From: Synanceia verrucosa
Lineage: Eukaryota; Chordata; Actinopteri; Perciformes; Synanceiidae
Direction: 5' to 3'
Assembly: GCA_029721515.1 (NCBI GenBank)
Contig: CM056563.1
Coordinates: 6,825,454 to 6,889,453 of the forward strand
DNA length: 64,000 bases
This document shows, one piece after another, positions 36,636 through 48,130 of this stretch. Below the pieces are notes generated by a model. It was not told the DNA's origin. It worked only from the letters and a program-made list of their open reading frames with translations, and did no database searches. Each line of letters begins with the position of its first letter. The first letter of the stretch is position 1. The position numbers and the translations under genes are program-made.

Positions 36636-37040
36636 ATGAACATCATTCAAGACAAAATAGGCAATGAATACCTGCGCTCCAACGGGAGCATGGACTCCAA
36701 TTTTGGCACAGGAATGATCATGTTTAGCCACCTCCCGCCGGTGACCAGCTTCACCCGGCTGGCTGCCCACTCTGTCATGCAGGACCTTCCACCCCAAGAA
36801 ATGATCTTGAAGAAGGAGCGTGACTCACCTGACTGCAGCATGGGCACCCAGGATGGCCGCATTGGGTGTGCCGGGGTGGGAGACTACGTTCATGCTATGG
36901 GTATCAAGCAGGAGAAGCTGTCAGAGCACGATTATCGCCTGCCGGTTTACCCTGGAGGGCTGGGGAAGAGCACCGAGCTGCTGGAGGTGACCGTCAGTAA
37001 CAACCAGAGTCTGATGGTGCACAATGTCAACATGGGCGAC
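36636..37040 (+). CDS. znf281: znf281 coding exon 1 (N-terminal regulatory region)
   Basis: First coding exon (residues 1-135) of a Kruppel-type zinc-finger transcription factor of the ZNF148/ZNF281 group. These proteins bind GC/GT-rich promoter elements in the nucleus and mostly repress, with known roles in stem-cell and EMT programmes. Seen: Met start (MNIIQDKIG), then FSHLPPVTSFTRLAAHS, matching the hallmark HRLPPVTSFTR segment of ZNF281, followed by two acidic/basic patches ILKKERDSP and GIKQEKLSEHDY; IKQE is a candidate sumoylation motif. The exon ends NVNMGD|GTAAGT in phase 0. The mammalian Gly-, His- and Pro-rich low-complexity runs of this region are absent, which explains most of the shorter total length (810 aa against 895 in human). 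Confidence 0.9.
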
Positions 37041-38918
37041 GTAAGTATCACAGATAGAGCTGTGCTCGAGGTCAGAGCTATAACAATTAGTTTCATTGAT
37101 TGTTAATGTTAATTTTCAACCAGAAACCCCACACATTGGATGGATTGCTGCTTCTCTTTGTTATGTTATTGACTCTTTGCTTTGTGACTGTTGGTTTCGC
37201 CAAACAAGACATGGTTTTACTATTTTCTTGGCTTTGTATAGACCAATCATTTAATTTATTAATCAGGGAAATAATCTGCAGATAATGATGGTAATTTACA
37301 GCCTTAATCAAATGATCAAATGATTATACATTTTCAGATATAAAACAGTATCTCATTCTTCAGGGTCCACACTTAACCTGTAAAATAGTTTATTCAGTTA
37401 TTGCAAACCTAACATTGTTATTAAAAGGACTTAAGTTATATTCAGTGTCATATAAACATTGAAATGGTAGTTTATGGATGAGCGTACTGTATTTTGCTCT
37501 CAGTTATGTTATGGAAACACTAACACACCCCCCGCAAGTTATGCCACTTGGCAATACATGCTGGTTGCATGACATTGACCAACGTTGCCTTCTTCCCAAC
37601 TTGTTTTAAAAAGTCAAATAATGTTAAATTAGCTTGTTTGGTTCAGTTGCTAAAGTTGACACGGTTTGTAAACATGCAAGAGATGCGTTGATAGATTAAG
37701 CCAAAGACTGCACATTTAAATCACATTTTAAGTTCTTATGAAAGTGAAGATTTTGAGCCACAGATAACCACATTGTCATTATATTTATATATGCAACAAG
37801 GCACCATTTTCAGAGTGAAAGAAAAATACAGGGGACTGCATATACCTTTACTTCAATGCTGCTCTTCTGCTGAAGTAGATCCAGCCAGCCACAATTTTCT
37901 CTGAGACTGGGTAAGTTCAGGTTAGACTTATAATTAACTAATTAAAAGAAAAAAAATAGAAATAAATTTAGAATAAGGTTAGTACAAATTATTAAAAGTT
38001 GGGGAAATGCTTGATTTGCACAGTTCAAATTTACCTGTGTAAACATAATTATTCTATGCATTAATAGTAATAGATGTGCTGATTAAGGCTTTGAGAGTCT
38101 GGAAATATTTGTTTTAGGTAACTTCAGAGTGCTTGAATGGTCTTAAAAAGCTGTATGAATCCTGTTTCTTGGCTTTTCATTTTGTGCATTGTTGTGCTAT
38201 TAGCTACAGTTTCTGTGGTTTTGTGGCTTATGTGGAATCAAAGATGACTTTCCTATAAAGAAAAGTCCCTCAGAAACAGCCCTGCTGTGTGGTGAAGCAG
38301 CTGATAGTTTAAAAGCCCAACAGGGAGGAGCTTGTGAGAAACTGTTTATGGTGACATAAATCTACCGACGGCTCGGGATGCGAAATATAATGAACCACCC
38401 CCCCCACCACCACCACTCCCTATGTGTCTCTTTCTGGGTAGAGGGATGATGTCATCCAGCCTCAGCATGAATGAAAACCTACTGGCCAGGGCACAGCTGT
38501 CTTGTTTGAGCTCGCACTTCGTTTCAGACGCCTTTTGTGCTCATTCAAATAGAAATACACACAACCACACACTTTCAACAATAGGCAGGCATCAGAGGTC
38601 ATCAAGGCTCTAGATGCACATTTGTTGAGAAGCAGAATAAATTATCTTCACTGCGCCAGTTTTGTTACTGCTGATTAAGTTTGGGATATTACATTTCTCA
38701 GTCTGGTTCATGATTTTATTTTTTGTTATTCAGAGGAGGGCTCTGTTGATGAACTAATGTCTTACATTTTTTTGTTGCACTCCCATATTTTTGCAGTTAC
38801 CATCACTGTGCTGCTGTTTTTTGTAAGGAGCAGTTTTTCTGTCCACAAGCTAAACAGCTCAAGTCAAGTCTCCTGTTTTTAACCCTAAACATTGGGCTGA
38901 TTTTTGAGAACAGCAGGT

Positions 38919-38973
<55 letters not shown>

Positions 38974-39415
38974 CACACACACACATCAGTCTGCATATGG
39001 TGCAGCATTTTCACTGGGAGCAGGAATCATGGGACAGTTTTTTTTCCATCTTGATTTTACTCCACATTGTTAATGATATAGTGACTATAATAATGTAGAT
39101 TTTATTTAGTATATTTATTTTATTTGGCATGTGAGATGTGCCGTTGGCTTTGCACAGTGGATTGAAGGCTTTCACATTGAATCGCAGACTGCTTTATCTA
39201 AATCAAGGCCATATATTCAAGATATTATTTCACCTATTAGAACCACCACCTTTGACAATCACTAGACTTTCTTTTGTTTGACAGTAACAAACATGTTATA
39301 AAGACCTTTTTGCATGATAGTTTTTAGACTGAGAGCCCTTAACCTTCAATCAAGTAATTTCCTTGTCACGGCTCGCTCTCACGGCCTGCTCCCTCTCCCT
39401 TTGTCATCCTGGCAG
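37041..39415 (+). other. znf281: znf281 intron after coding exon 1
   Basis: A 2.4 kb intron (GTAAGT...GGCAG). It holds a long (CA)n tract at 38920-38985; no other gene or transposon was recognised. Confidence 0.7.
38920..38985. repeat. (CA)n microsatellite
   Basis: About 33 CA units with a single CG interruption, in a znf281 intron. Confidence 0.95.
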
Positions 39416-39517
39416 CTGCCAAGTCAGTATGGAAAGGAGTCCACTGGGAGGAAAGGTCGAAGGTCAAATGGTGATGGACAGGAGGGTAAACCGAGAAAGA
39501 AGAGAAACGAGGCAAAG
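39416..39517 (+). CDS. znf281: znf281 coding exon 2 (basic linker)
   Basis: A 34-codon exon (residues 136-169) begins after CCTGGCAG with LPSQYGKESTGRKGRRSNGD and ends KPRKKRNEAK|GTTTGC. It is strongly basic and fits the KAKRKPS-type nuclear-localisation stretch that precedes the zinc fingers in ZNF281. It is in phase 0 on both sides, so it can be skipped without a frameshift. The donor GTTTGC is weak, which makes alternative skipping plausible. Confidence 0.75.
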
Positions 39518-39906
39518 GTTTGCCATATATTTCTGAATGCGTGAATGTAGTTCTATTTTTCCATTTTAAATAAATTAATGGAAAATGCACATCAGTACAT
39601 AAATGCACATAAGCAAGCACTGATGAAGACAAAGACTATAACATGTTTTTTATATCCGAAATATGCATCAATATGTTCCCATTTTTGTCAACAAGAAATC
39701 ATTAATAATAATTAATCATTTCCTATGAAATTATATTCATATACTTTAAATGTGTCATTTTGGCACGATTTTTAAACTCTGATAATGTTCATCATTCATA
39801 TCCACTCTAGCCGTCATGAACTGATCAATAGATTCACTCGATCCAGATGATGTAGAAGACAGCTGACTGAATGTGACCTCAGTGTTTCTCTGTCATTGTT
39901 CTGCAG

Positions 39907-40033
39907 CAATCAATGCTGCTGGATGCAGATGGAGGCAGTCTGTCTCCAGGAAGCAAGCCTCACATCTGTGAGCACTGCGCTGCGTCCTTCAGGAGCTCCT
40001 ACCACCTCCGCAGACACGTCCTCATCCACACAG
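39907..40033 (+). CDS. znf281: znf281 coding exon 3 (zinc finger 1)
   Basis: This exon encodes residues 170-211 and the first base of codon 212. After TTCTGCAG it reads QSMLLDADGGS, then KPHICEHCAASFRSSYHLRR and HVLIHT. This is a C2H2 finger with ligands Cys190, Cys193, His206 and His210. The donor (ACACAG|GTACTG) splits the Gly codon of the TGERP linker between fingers 1 and 2 (phase 1). The finger sequence is nearly identical to finger 1 of human ZNF281. Confidence 0.92.
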
Positions 40034-41893
40034 GTACTGCAGCCTGAACATTTCCACCACAAGGCCCATCTTTTCTCCTTCATGTGCTTCTTGATGTAGT
40101 TTTATCTGGTAAAGACACAAGTAGAAAGTGTTAATATTGTTATTAGGGGTGGAATCTCTTGGCACCCCACGATTTCATTTGATTTTGATTCAGAGGTCAA
40201 CGATTTGATTCTAAACCGATTATTGATGCAAACATTTTTGCGACTCAGTTTGCTAATCAGATGAAAATATTTTATTGGAGAAAAGACTATATGACTTTCT
40301 ATGAACAGTCAGGAATGGGTCACTTTATGGGTCAGACCCAACTCTGAGTGGTATTGCGAAGCAAAATGTGTTTTCCCAGATTTGTAGGGTTTCCAAATTA
40401 TTTAATTTACCTCCCACTCACCTTACACATGGCATAGGTCCACCTTCCTCTTGACCTCATAAAATCCAAAATTCTGCCTTTTGGCAGCTTTCAAAGAAGC
40501 CGGGCAGGTTTGTTGCTCGCTGTTGCATGAGTGGAGCAGAGAACCAGAGTTTTCTGTAGCTCAATTTAATATTTAAAATTTCGATTAGTATCTTATCTGC
40601 ATCAAATCTGCATCCTACTAGAGAGAATATGTGATGCATCGGAGAATCGCTTATTTTTGGCACCCCAGTCATTATTCGTGGAGATGAACAAGCTGAAATT
40701 AATGTTAGAATCGCTGCTGGTACTGTTTATCCAGCCTTATGTTCTGGTAGTTTCTGAGTTCACTTGATAAGAGATCTGAAGTAAGCATGTTTTTTGGCAT
40801 AATATTGAGATAGTTTGAAATGCTCTTTGGCCTAGAGCATCACAAATGCAGGACTGCTCCCTATACACTGATTCATTCATCAGTGTTTTTGCTGCAGCAG
40901 GATAACAGCGTGGTGAGCTCTAAACCAGCTTCAAAAACTCCTAACTGTGAGAGAAAGTGAAGGCAGCCCTGTTCGTTTCTATTTGCTGCTCTGAATGTTA
41001 ACAAAGTCAGCTGATCTACGTTTCAAATAATACCAGTAGTGATGTTTAGTTTGTTTAATCATAAAATCAGATGAGTCCCTGCCTCTGCCTCAAGTGTCGG
41101 CTCTGAACGTCCTGATCCTGACTCTGCTACAGAGCTACACAAGTGCACAGACTGGGATGGTACTCGGGTAGAAAAAAAAAAATCAGGTGAAAAGGACCAA
41201 CATTGGTGACTGCTTGTCTGTACTACTGTATTATAATGCAAAATGTAATGTAGGGCTTGGGGTTGTTTTTTTTTTTGTACCGTGTCATGAGCACTGTTGC
41301 TTCAGGACTGATGTCCTTCTTTTAGGGTCATTCTTGTTTTTATCTTTTCTTTTCCAGTTGTGTAACGTGTCAGAATGATTAGCTGTTACGTGATTATTGC
41401 TTTAATCACAAAACTCCTAAAGTTCAGTGATTTTTAAAAATCTATCTGTGGAATATCAGCAGGAGATCCTGCTCAGATGATCACTCTCTATACTTAGATT
41501 GTTTTGGCTTCAAGGATGATGAAGCGTCTGCTGTAAGGTCCATTTTAGTTTGGGTTCTTCTTATCCTTTTAACAAATGTGAATGTAACAAATACTGTGAA
41601 AGGACACTTGCAGACACTTTGCTCGTTTATATTATTTTTATTGTGTTAATTATGGTGCCTTAAAGATAAAATGAATCCAACTGAATTTATGTTTAGATTT
41701 GTCAGTCACCCAAATAATGAACTCTGTCTGATGGTCAGATAGATGTTGTTTGATTAAAAGACTGTATGTCATTAAAGGAGGAACACGTGAACTACAGTGC
41801 AGTCTGTTGCAGTTGCTGTGCAAAACATAGTGCTTGTGTTATTTTACAAACAAGTGAAACGTATCACAGAGGAACCATGTGGTTTCATTTCAG
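40034..41893 (+). other. znf281: znf281 intron between fingers 1 and 2
   Basis: A 1.86 kb intron (GTACTG...TTTCAG). It contains a probable hAT-like relic at 40144-40668; the rest shows nothing recognisable. Confidence 0.8.
40144..40668. mobile_element. probable hAT-like relic in znf281 intron
   Basis: The left end TAGGGGTGGAATCTCTTGGC and right end (inverted) CTGGGGTGCCAAAAATAAGC are weak inverted repeats. Inside are CGATTTGATTC and GATGCATCGGAGAATCG stretches typical of a common teleost DNA-transposon family. No clean target duplication was seen. Confidence 0.45.
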
Positions 41894-41977
41894 GTGAAAG
41901 ACCCTTCAGATGCAATCAGTGTAACATGAGTTTCATTCAGAAATACCTTCTCCAGCGACACGAGAAGATCCACAGTG
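41894..41977 (+). CDS. znf281: znf281 coding exon 4 (zinc finger 2)
   Basis: An 84-base exon after TTTCATTTCAG encodes GERPFRCNQCNMSFIQKYLL and then QRHEKIHS, a C2H2 finger with Cys218, Cys221, His234 and His238. It begins and ends inside linker Gly codons (phase 1 on both sides), so exactly one finger equals one exon. Skipping it would keep the frame and remove a single finger. Confidence 0.93.
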
Positions 41978-42068
41978 GTGAGTTTTTACCGAGTCATCGG
42001 TATCTGATTCAGCCTTTGTGTGCTTCTAATCATGCCTAACCTTGAGCGTTGCTGCTTTTCTAATGCAG

Positions 42069-42187
42069 GAGAGAAGCCATTCAGCTGCGACCAGTGTAAC
42101 ATGCGTTTCATTCAGAAGTACCACATGGAGAGACACAAGAGGACTCACAGTGGAGAAAAGCCCTACAGGTGTGAGACCTGCCAACAG
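42069..42187 (+). CDS. znf281: znf281 coding exon 5 (zinc finger 3 and start of finger 4)
   Basis: This exon follows CTAATGCAG, completes a linker Gly, then encodes EKPFSCDQCNMRFIQKYHME and RHKRTHSGEKPY, a C2H2 finger with Cys246, Cys249, His262 and His266. It continues into CETCQQ, the first half of finger 4 (Cys274, Cys277). It ends CAACAG|GTGAGT in phase 0. Confidence 0.93.
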
Positions 42188-42278
42188 GTGAGTGAACTGC
42201 TTCATATCTTGATCATCTAATGTGACACTTTCTATATGAAGAACTTAGATAATCAGCATTTGCTGTTATTCCCTGCAG

Positions 42279-43874
42279 TATTTTTCTAGGACAGACCGAC
42301 TGCTTAAGCACAAACGAACCTGTGGAGAAGCCATAAAGAAGGGGCTGGATCCCGGGATGGTGGACCTGGGTTGCGTAGACCTGGGACATGGCAGCTATGG
42401 AATCACTCAGGGAAATGTTGGGAGCGCTGGGAGAAAGAGGGGAAGGTCCAAAAATTCTGGAGAGGCGGGGGAGCGCAAGAAGAAGAAGGGCGACGGAGGA
42501 GGGGAGAGGGTGCCGCATGTTCACGGTGCTGAACCTGGAGGCTACAGTGTCCTAGATTACTCTACAGAGAATCAGACAGTGTCGTCCTCCACTGAGCCAG
42601 GACCCAGCATGCACCAGGGCCACCACGGCCGAGCTCCAAAGATGGCGTTTAAGAAGGCTAATCGTAAGAGCCTGGATAAAGCGGGTCTGGACCAGGCCAA
42701 AGCAGGTTCGTTGGAGCAGAGTGGGGCAATGGATGGGCTTGGCCTCATGCATAGTAATGGGGCTAAAGTTGGGTCCACCAGCAGCAACTATGACGACGCC
42801 ATGCAGTTCCTGAAGAAGAGACGCTACCTTAATGCAGTGAACAGTGCAAACTCATCTGGGCCAGCGGTGGCTGCAGGAGGAGCCGGCGCTGAGTATGACG
42901 TCCCTGTTGGTCACCTGTCTTCCCAGCAGTCCGTCATCCAGGGTGTCGTTTCCAGCATGATGGACAGCGACGCACCTCTGAGTCTGGACAAGTCAGGGAT
43001 CCCAGATGAGGTGCTGCAGAGCCTCCTCGACCACTACTCCCAGAAACCCGATGGCTCACACCACGACGTCCACTTTGACATTGGCGACCATCACGTGGAG
43101 CTGCACCCGGTAGATGACCCAGATATAGGTCACAACCCCGATGGCCACAGCCCGTCTGGAGACAAGACCGTCATGATGCACGAGTACTCTCGCTTCCTGC
43201 TGCAGGCTTTGGAGCGCACCAGCCACAGTGCCAGCTTCCCTCTGGGCCCCGGGCCCCCTCCTGTCTCAGGACCTTTTACCACCCACCCAGGAAACCCTCT
43301 CTATGCTGACAAGAACATCTACACTACATCCCCACTGGAGTGCGGGTTTGGCCAGTCGGTGGCCTCGCCTTCGCTGCCTCCCTCTGTGCCAAAGTCTCAC
43401 TTTGCAATGCTGACAGGCTCATCACCACAGCACGGCTTCCACCTGAGCGGCTTGGAGACCTCCACGCACCAGCAGCTCACTCCCTCTCAGGAGCTCACCG
43501 AGCAGATGGAGAAGCAGCACTCGTCCACCCCCACTTCCTCCTACCAGATCAGCCCATCTGACCTGAGCAGCCAGAAGGACCAACCACCGGTCAAGAACGG
43601 CACGGTGGTCTACCCTCTGGCTCCTTCGCAGGATCTGGCCTCTCTGGACTCCTCCAAGCCTTCCTACCAGATCGAAAACTTTGCCCAGGCCTTTGGCTCC
43701 CAGTTCAAGTCAGATAGCCGTGGCTTGTCTTACGGCACTGACTCGAGCAGGGAGGTGGATCACAGCATACGGACGCCTGTGTCTGAATTCTCAGGGTATA
43801 GTAGTTTGTTATCTGATGTCAGTGAGCCGGTAAGTACCGGTTCCAAAACTACGACAAGCCAAAGCTACAGATGA
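42279..43874 (+). CDS. znf281: znf281 last coding exon (end of finger 4 and long C-terminal regulatory region)
   Basis: The exon starts after CCCTGCAG with YFSRTDRLLKHKRTCGEA, completing a C2HC-type fourth finger (His290, Cys294), and runs to the stop as 531 residues. Diagnostic ZNF281 segments are visible in order: SSNYDDAMQFLKKRRYLNA, SQQSVIQGVVSSM, DKSGIPDEVLQSLLDHYSQK, YTTSPLECGFGQSV, HQQLTPSQEL, YQIENFAQAFGSQFKSDSR, and the end SDVSEPVSTGSKTTTSQSYR. ZNF148 shares the fingers and some of these segments but not the C-terminal end, so ZNF281 is preferred. A Lys/Arg-rich patch (residues about 305-342 of the assembled protein, with KKKKGDGGG) may be a second nuclear-localisation signal. The following 3' UTR starts with a (TTA)n repeat. 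Confidence 0.96.
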   Translation, partial: YFSRTDRLLKHKRTCGEAIKKGLDPGMVDLGCVDLGHGSYGITQGNVGSAGRKRGRSKNSGEAGERKKKKGDGGGERVPHVHGAEPGGYSVLDYSTENQTVSSSTEPGPSMHQGHHGRAPKMAFKKANRKSLDKAGLDQAKAGSLEQSGAMDGLGLMHSNGAKVGSTSSNYDDAMQFLKKRRYLNAVNSANSSGPAVAAGGAGAEYDVPVGHLSSQQSVIQGVVSSMMDSDAPLSLDKSGIPDEVLQSLLDHYSQKPDGSHHDVHFDIGDHHVELHPVDDPDIGHNPDGHSPSGDKTVMMHEYSRFLLQALERTSHSASFPLGPGPPPVSGPFTTHPGNPLYADKNIYTTSPLECGFGQSVASPSLPPSVPKSHFAMLTGSSPQHGFHLSGLETSTHQQLTPSQELTEQMEKQHSSTPTSSYQISPSDLSSQKDQPPVKNGTVVYPLAPSQDLASLDSSKPSYQIENFAQAFGSQFKSDSRGLSYGTDSSREVDHSIRTPVSEFSGYSSLLSDVSEPVSTGSKTTTSQSYR

Positions 43875-43924
43875 GAGCCTGAGAGGGAGAGCTTATGTTC
43901 TTATTTTCATTTTTTGTGCTCCTG

Positions 43925-43955
<31 letters not shown>

Positions 43956-43976
43956 TTTATTGTTATTATTATTATT
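43925..43976. repeat. (TTA)n microsatellite in znf281 3' UTR
   Basis: About 16 imperfect TTA units starting about 50 bases after the stop codon. Confidence 0.9.
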
Positions 43977-44284
43977 TTGTAAGTAAGTTTTTTTATTAAT
44001 TATACCGATGCTCTGTTTTTGTGTCCACTCTTTTCTCTGCAATAAGCCCACAAGGCTTCCTGCAAATGCAATTTTCTTCCTCTTTTTTTTTTTTTTTTTA
44101 AAGTATCTGTTGTTTTTTAAGTTAAATGTGTATTTACTTTTTATTCTTGTCATACTAGCGGCATTAGGTCAGGTCATTAATCAAGAACTGAAAGTACTTT
44201 TTGAATAAGCGTAGTGTAGCACCGGACATATTTCTTCTACAACAAGCTGAGGTGTTTGAGCAATCAACTTTACAATTGTAAAAT

Positions 44285-44290
44285 AATAAA
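44285..44290 (+). terminator. znf281: first candidate poly(A) signal of znf281
   Basis: AATAAA lies 411 bases after the stop codon. If used, the 3' UTR would be about 430 bases. Three further AATAAA motifs downstream make alternative polyadenylation possible. Confidence 0.35.
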
Positions 44291-47200
44291 ACCATGATGG
44301 CAGGGAATAGCCCAGAGATGAAACGGCAAAAAAAAACAAAAAAAAAACAACAACATTGTCTGTTACAAGGTTTAAAAGTATTACTCAGGAAAAAGTAGAA
44401 AGGAGAAGCCTATGAGGGGCAGTGAGCTCTTTTCAGAAGTTTGAGTTTGCGACTTCAAAGAGGATTTTTCTTATGTTTTATTACTTGTTGAATGAGTGTG
44501 ACACAGACAGACTGCTGCCAGCTCACTTGAGCACTGAAAACACTTTCTACTTGGCTATATAGAGATTATGGTACTTTCGTGTCAATGTGAAACTCATGTT
44601 TTCTTCAATAAGGGCCATATATATATAGCTATATATATTTATAAGAATATATATTAATGTAAAATAACAGATTTAATCATTCTGGGGAACTTCCAGTTGA
44701 AGTAGAGGAGGAAGGAGGGCATGGTCGGGGTCATAGATATCCTTGGTATATTTTTAGAGAACATGTGTGATGTTGGGGATTTTCTTTGGCCAACAGAGGA
44801 TGCTGTTGGGCAGCGATAGATGGCCTTCCCCTACTTCTGCCCTCTTCCTCCTCCTCAGTTCTCTTATTTCTTTAAAAGAATCCAATGAGCACTTTGAGCC
44901 GTTTTTCTTACATTGCGTAAAGTACCCCGTCGGATCGAGGAAGCTCAAACATCAGAAATGGACTGGTTTTTATGACAGGGACACGTTGTTTGAGCATATG
45001 CAGATGGAATTTCTAGGTTGAACTTATTGTGGGTGTGAGACATGGATACCCTTAATTTGGGTAGCATGGTTTATTGGGGGGGGTGGATATGTAAAAGTGG
45101 GATTTTTCATAATGTTTTCTCTTTGTCCTTACTTTTAGGGAGGGTTTAGATTGGGGGGGGCTTTTAAAATCCAGTGATGTAATCGGGATAATGTAAATGT
45201 AATTCAAACCTATAGTTCTAGTTTTGACTTTTTACCCAACTTAGAAGCTTTGCTTTCTTTTGAATTTGATGACAAATGTGTTAGTGATCAAGTATTACTT
45301 CAGCTGTTACTGAGAGACAGCCACATCTGGATTATGAGCAGAAATGTGGCTGATAAAGAATTTGTATGCGTTTAGGTATTTCGCGTGTGCCAGCAGTACC
45401 AATACCAGTACCATTTTCATCCCCTTAGAAATTGGGTGCCTACTCCTGAGACATGCAGGAGCAAGATATTGTCTAGTAAATGTTAAATGTACTTTCTTGC
45501 TGATTTTTAAATGTATTAATGCTGTATGATTTTGTTTTTTTGTCAAGACAAAAAGTATGCTGTCTTCCATAGATACAGCTGGCCTTGAGTGCTGGAAACA
45601 AGTCTTTAAACCCCTTTACGCCCTACGGCCTGTTGTTTTAAGCAATCATTAAACATGGCAGAGTGAATGCTGTAATATCTTAAATAATGTGTTGCCATGT
45701 CGAACGGTTGAGGCATCGACAAGGATTCGCCTCACATATACCTCATATCACAGTAAACCAGGGACAAAAGAGTGACGGTTTGACGTACGTAGCAGAGATG
45801 CCGTTGATGTATAGAAGAAGAAATCACGTCATGTTTCTGTGTGACTAGTTTTGTGTACGTGACATTTACGTGCCCCACTAAGACATGGTTGCTTAAGGGT
45901 TTCTGTAAATGTCTCATGCCAACCAGTGTTCAGTCGCTTCACTTCAGCTTCCTCTCTCCCTGCCATATTGTTTCAATATGCTTGTTTACAAAAGAAAATG
46001 TACAAAACACTAAATCTTACTCAATGGAATATTCCGACCCCTGTACAAATTTTATTTTACTATATTTACTTCCCTTTTTTATCATGGCCAAATTTTGTAG
46101 CTGATATCTTCCATTTTTTTATGTTCTTCCAGCTTCTTGTGACGTGCTTCACAAGACTGTGCTTGTCCAATGAATTTAAAACGTGATTAGGGAGAAAACA
46201 ATAAAAAAAATACTGTTATCAAGAGCTGTTAATGTGGTCTTTGATGAGGGAACTGATGTTAAACATGTTCATGCACTGGTCAACGCATCATCATGTTTCT
46301 GCTTATGGAGGTTTTATGTTGCTGTAGTGGTTTCCTCCACTGGGTGGTGGTGGTGTTCTTCTAGAAGGAAGAAGCTGGAGGACTCCTCATGCTGCTCATC
46401 AGTCATCATGGCTCTGTTTACCTATTATTTGGTTTTGTCTCTATATTTTATTGATCAGTAAAATGTGCACACGACTTCATATTTTGTGTCTACTGCAGGC
46501 TGCATCACAGATAGGCGTGCACCCACTGGGCTCATTCAACAGCTCGTTTTGGGATATCAAGAACTGCAGCTGTGTAGTTTATATTCATTCAGGTAAAATC
46601 ACATCACACCTTGTAAAACTGGTCTGTGAGTCGGTGTTTCGCTTTCAAGTTAGTCTGTCCCTGTTCTATTCAAGTAAGTATTTCCCTCCTCATCTTGGGT
46701 TTGTAAGAGCTCATACAGTGACATTATTTGATGAAAGATAAACACAGTCACTCTTGAGTTATGTAAGCAAACTGTTGGGAAAGTGAGTGAATGCATCTAT
46801 TATTCATCAGTGGTGAGACTACTGATGATGCTTATGAGCAAACTTGCAAAATGCACAAAAGGGAGAGGAAAGATGACCCAAGAGCAGCCTTCTTAGATAA
46901 ATGTAGTTATTTCAGAGACAATGAACGTTCATCTCCACCAGCCAACCACAGAGGCCTTAGTGAAGACCACCACCACTGCACATCTAAATAAATGTCACAC
47001 ACATCAGAGATTTAATATTCTCTCATTTCCATTTCACTATCTTAATGTTCAGGGAATGAAACTGCTTCCTCAAGTCAAACAGAGAGGTGGGTTGTATTCC
47101 TGTTACCATGGAAAAAAACCTGCTCTTTCCTTGCCAACATGAATTTGTGAATTGCATTATGTACTTTCGTACACACACAAAACCCGCGTGATTCAGCACC

Positions 47201-47854
47201 AATCCCATCTTGTTCGGTTAATAAATGACTGCATTTTCTATTGACCATTGTGACGATGTTATTACGGTCAAAGTTTCTGTTGATTCTTTTTCTAAACTTA
47301 GAACTGTCTGTGCATCATTATGAGTCTGTATCGATAAGAGCATTATATTCATTGTCCCCTGGAGAATGAGAAGTTGGGCCATAAAGTAGTAATAGTGAAG
47401 GTGTGATGCTTTTTTTAAATGTAAAGTTACCAAGGAGTTGTGTTGCTCAGTATGGAGGCAGTAAAGCAGTACCTTTTATTCCCTGAGCTGAATGTCACAG
47501 AGGTGCTTTTGGCTCAACACTCCATGACAGATGCTGAGTTAACTCTGTGGGAGGCCAGCCAAATGGTTAGTGAGCCCTCTGGCCCTCAGTGTCTCTGATT
47601 GTCTCTTTGTCCTTCCAGAGGACGCAGATCTGTTGACAGAGGGGATGTGAGAGTGACGTGAATGATGCTCTCATCTTCAAAGCAGGGCAGGGGCCACGTA
47701 TTGGGTTGTGTACACAGTGAGATAGTGAATGGGTTACAGTAACAAGAAAGAGCAGAGAACTTTAATGATGCTGAATGGGTCGTGACTAAGATGAGTTAAG
47801 TAAAACTATTTATTTGAATTATTTGAATTTATTTATTTTGGACTATTTGAAAGA

Positions 47855-48130
47855 TTCCCATGAAATTCTGTACAGATATGAGGATGTATCCTACTGACCT
47901 TAAGATAAGATAAGATACAGCAGCAAATCAGATAGGGCAACATTACAATGACGGTCATAAATATGTTTTCCTCTTGTGGCATCATGAAGCCACGATTTTA
48001 GTTTCAGACTGTCATGTCACTTTCAAGATAAATTCTTTAACCAACTTTTTGTGCAGCCCCGACTGTACTGTTCTGTGTGTTTACTGCTGCTAGTTAGCAA
48101 ATGTTAGCATGCATTTTGCTAGAAATCATG
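47855..48130 (-). repeat. GCTAAC-rich dispersed teleost repeat, copy 1 (diverged)
   Basis: Starts TCCCATGAAATTCTGTACAG and ends GTTAGCAAATGTTAGCATGC, both parts of a repeat that also occurs at 51035, 57560 and 63890. Old and rearranged; class unknown. Confidence 0.5.

Larger units (their letters stand above)
43875..47225 (+). other. znf281: probable znf281 3' UTR and downstream flank
   Basis: This is AT-rich, T-run-rich sequence directly after the znf281 stop, without convincing ORFs. Canonical AATAAA hexamers occur at 44285, 46200, 46987 and 47220. How many are used cannot be told from sequence. After the last one the sequence character does not change sharply, so the distal border is a guess. 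Confidence 0.35.
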
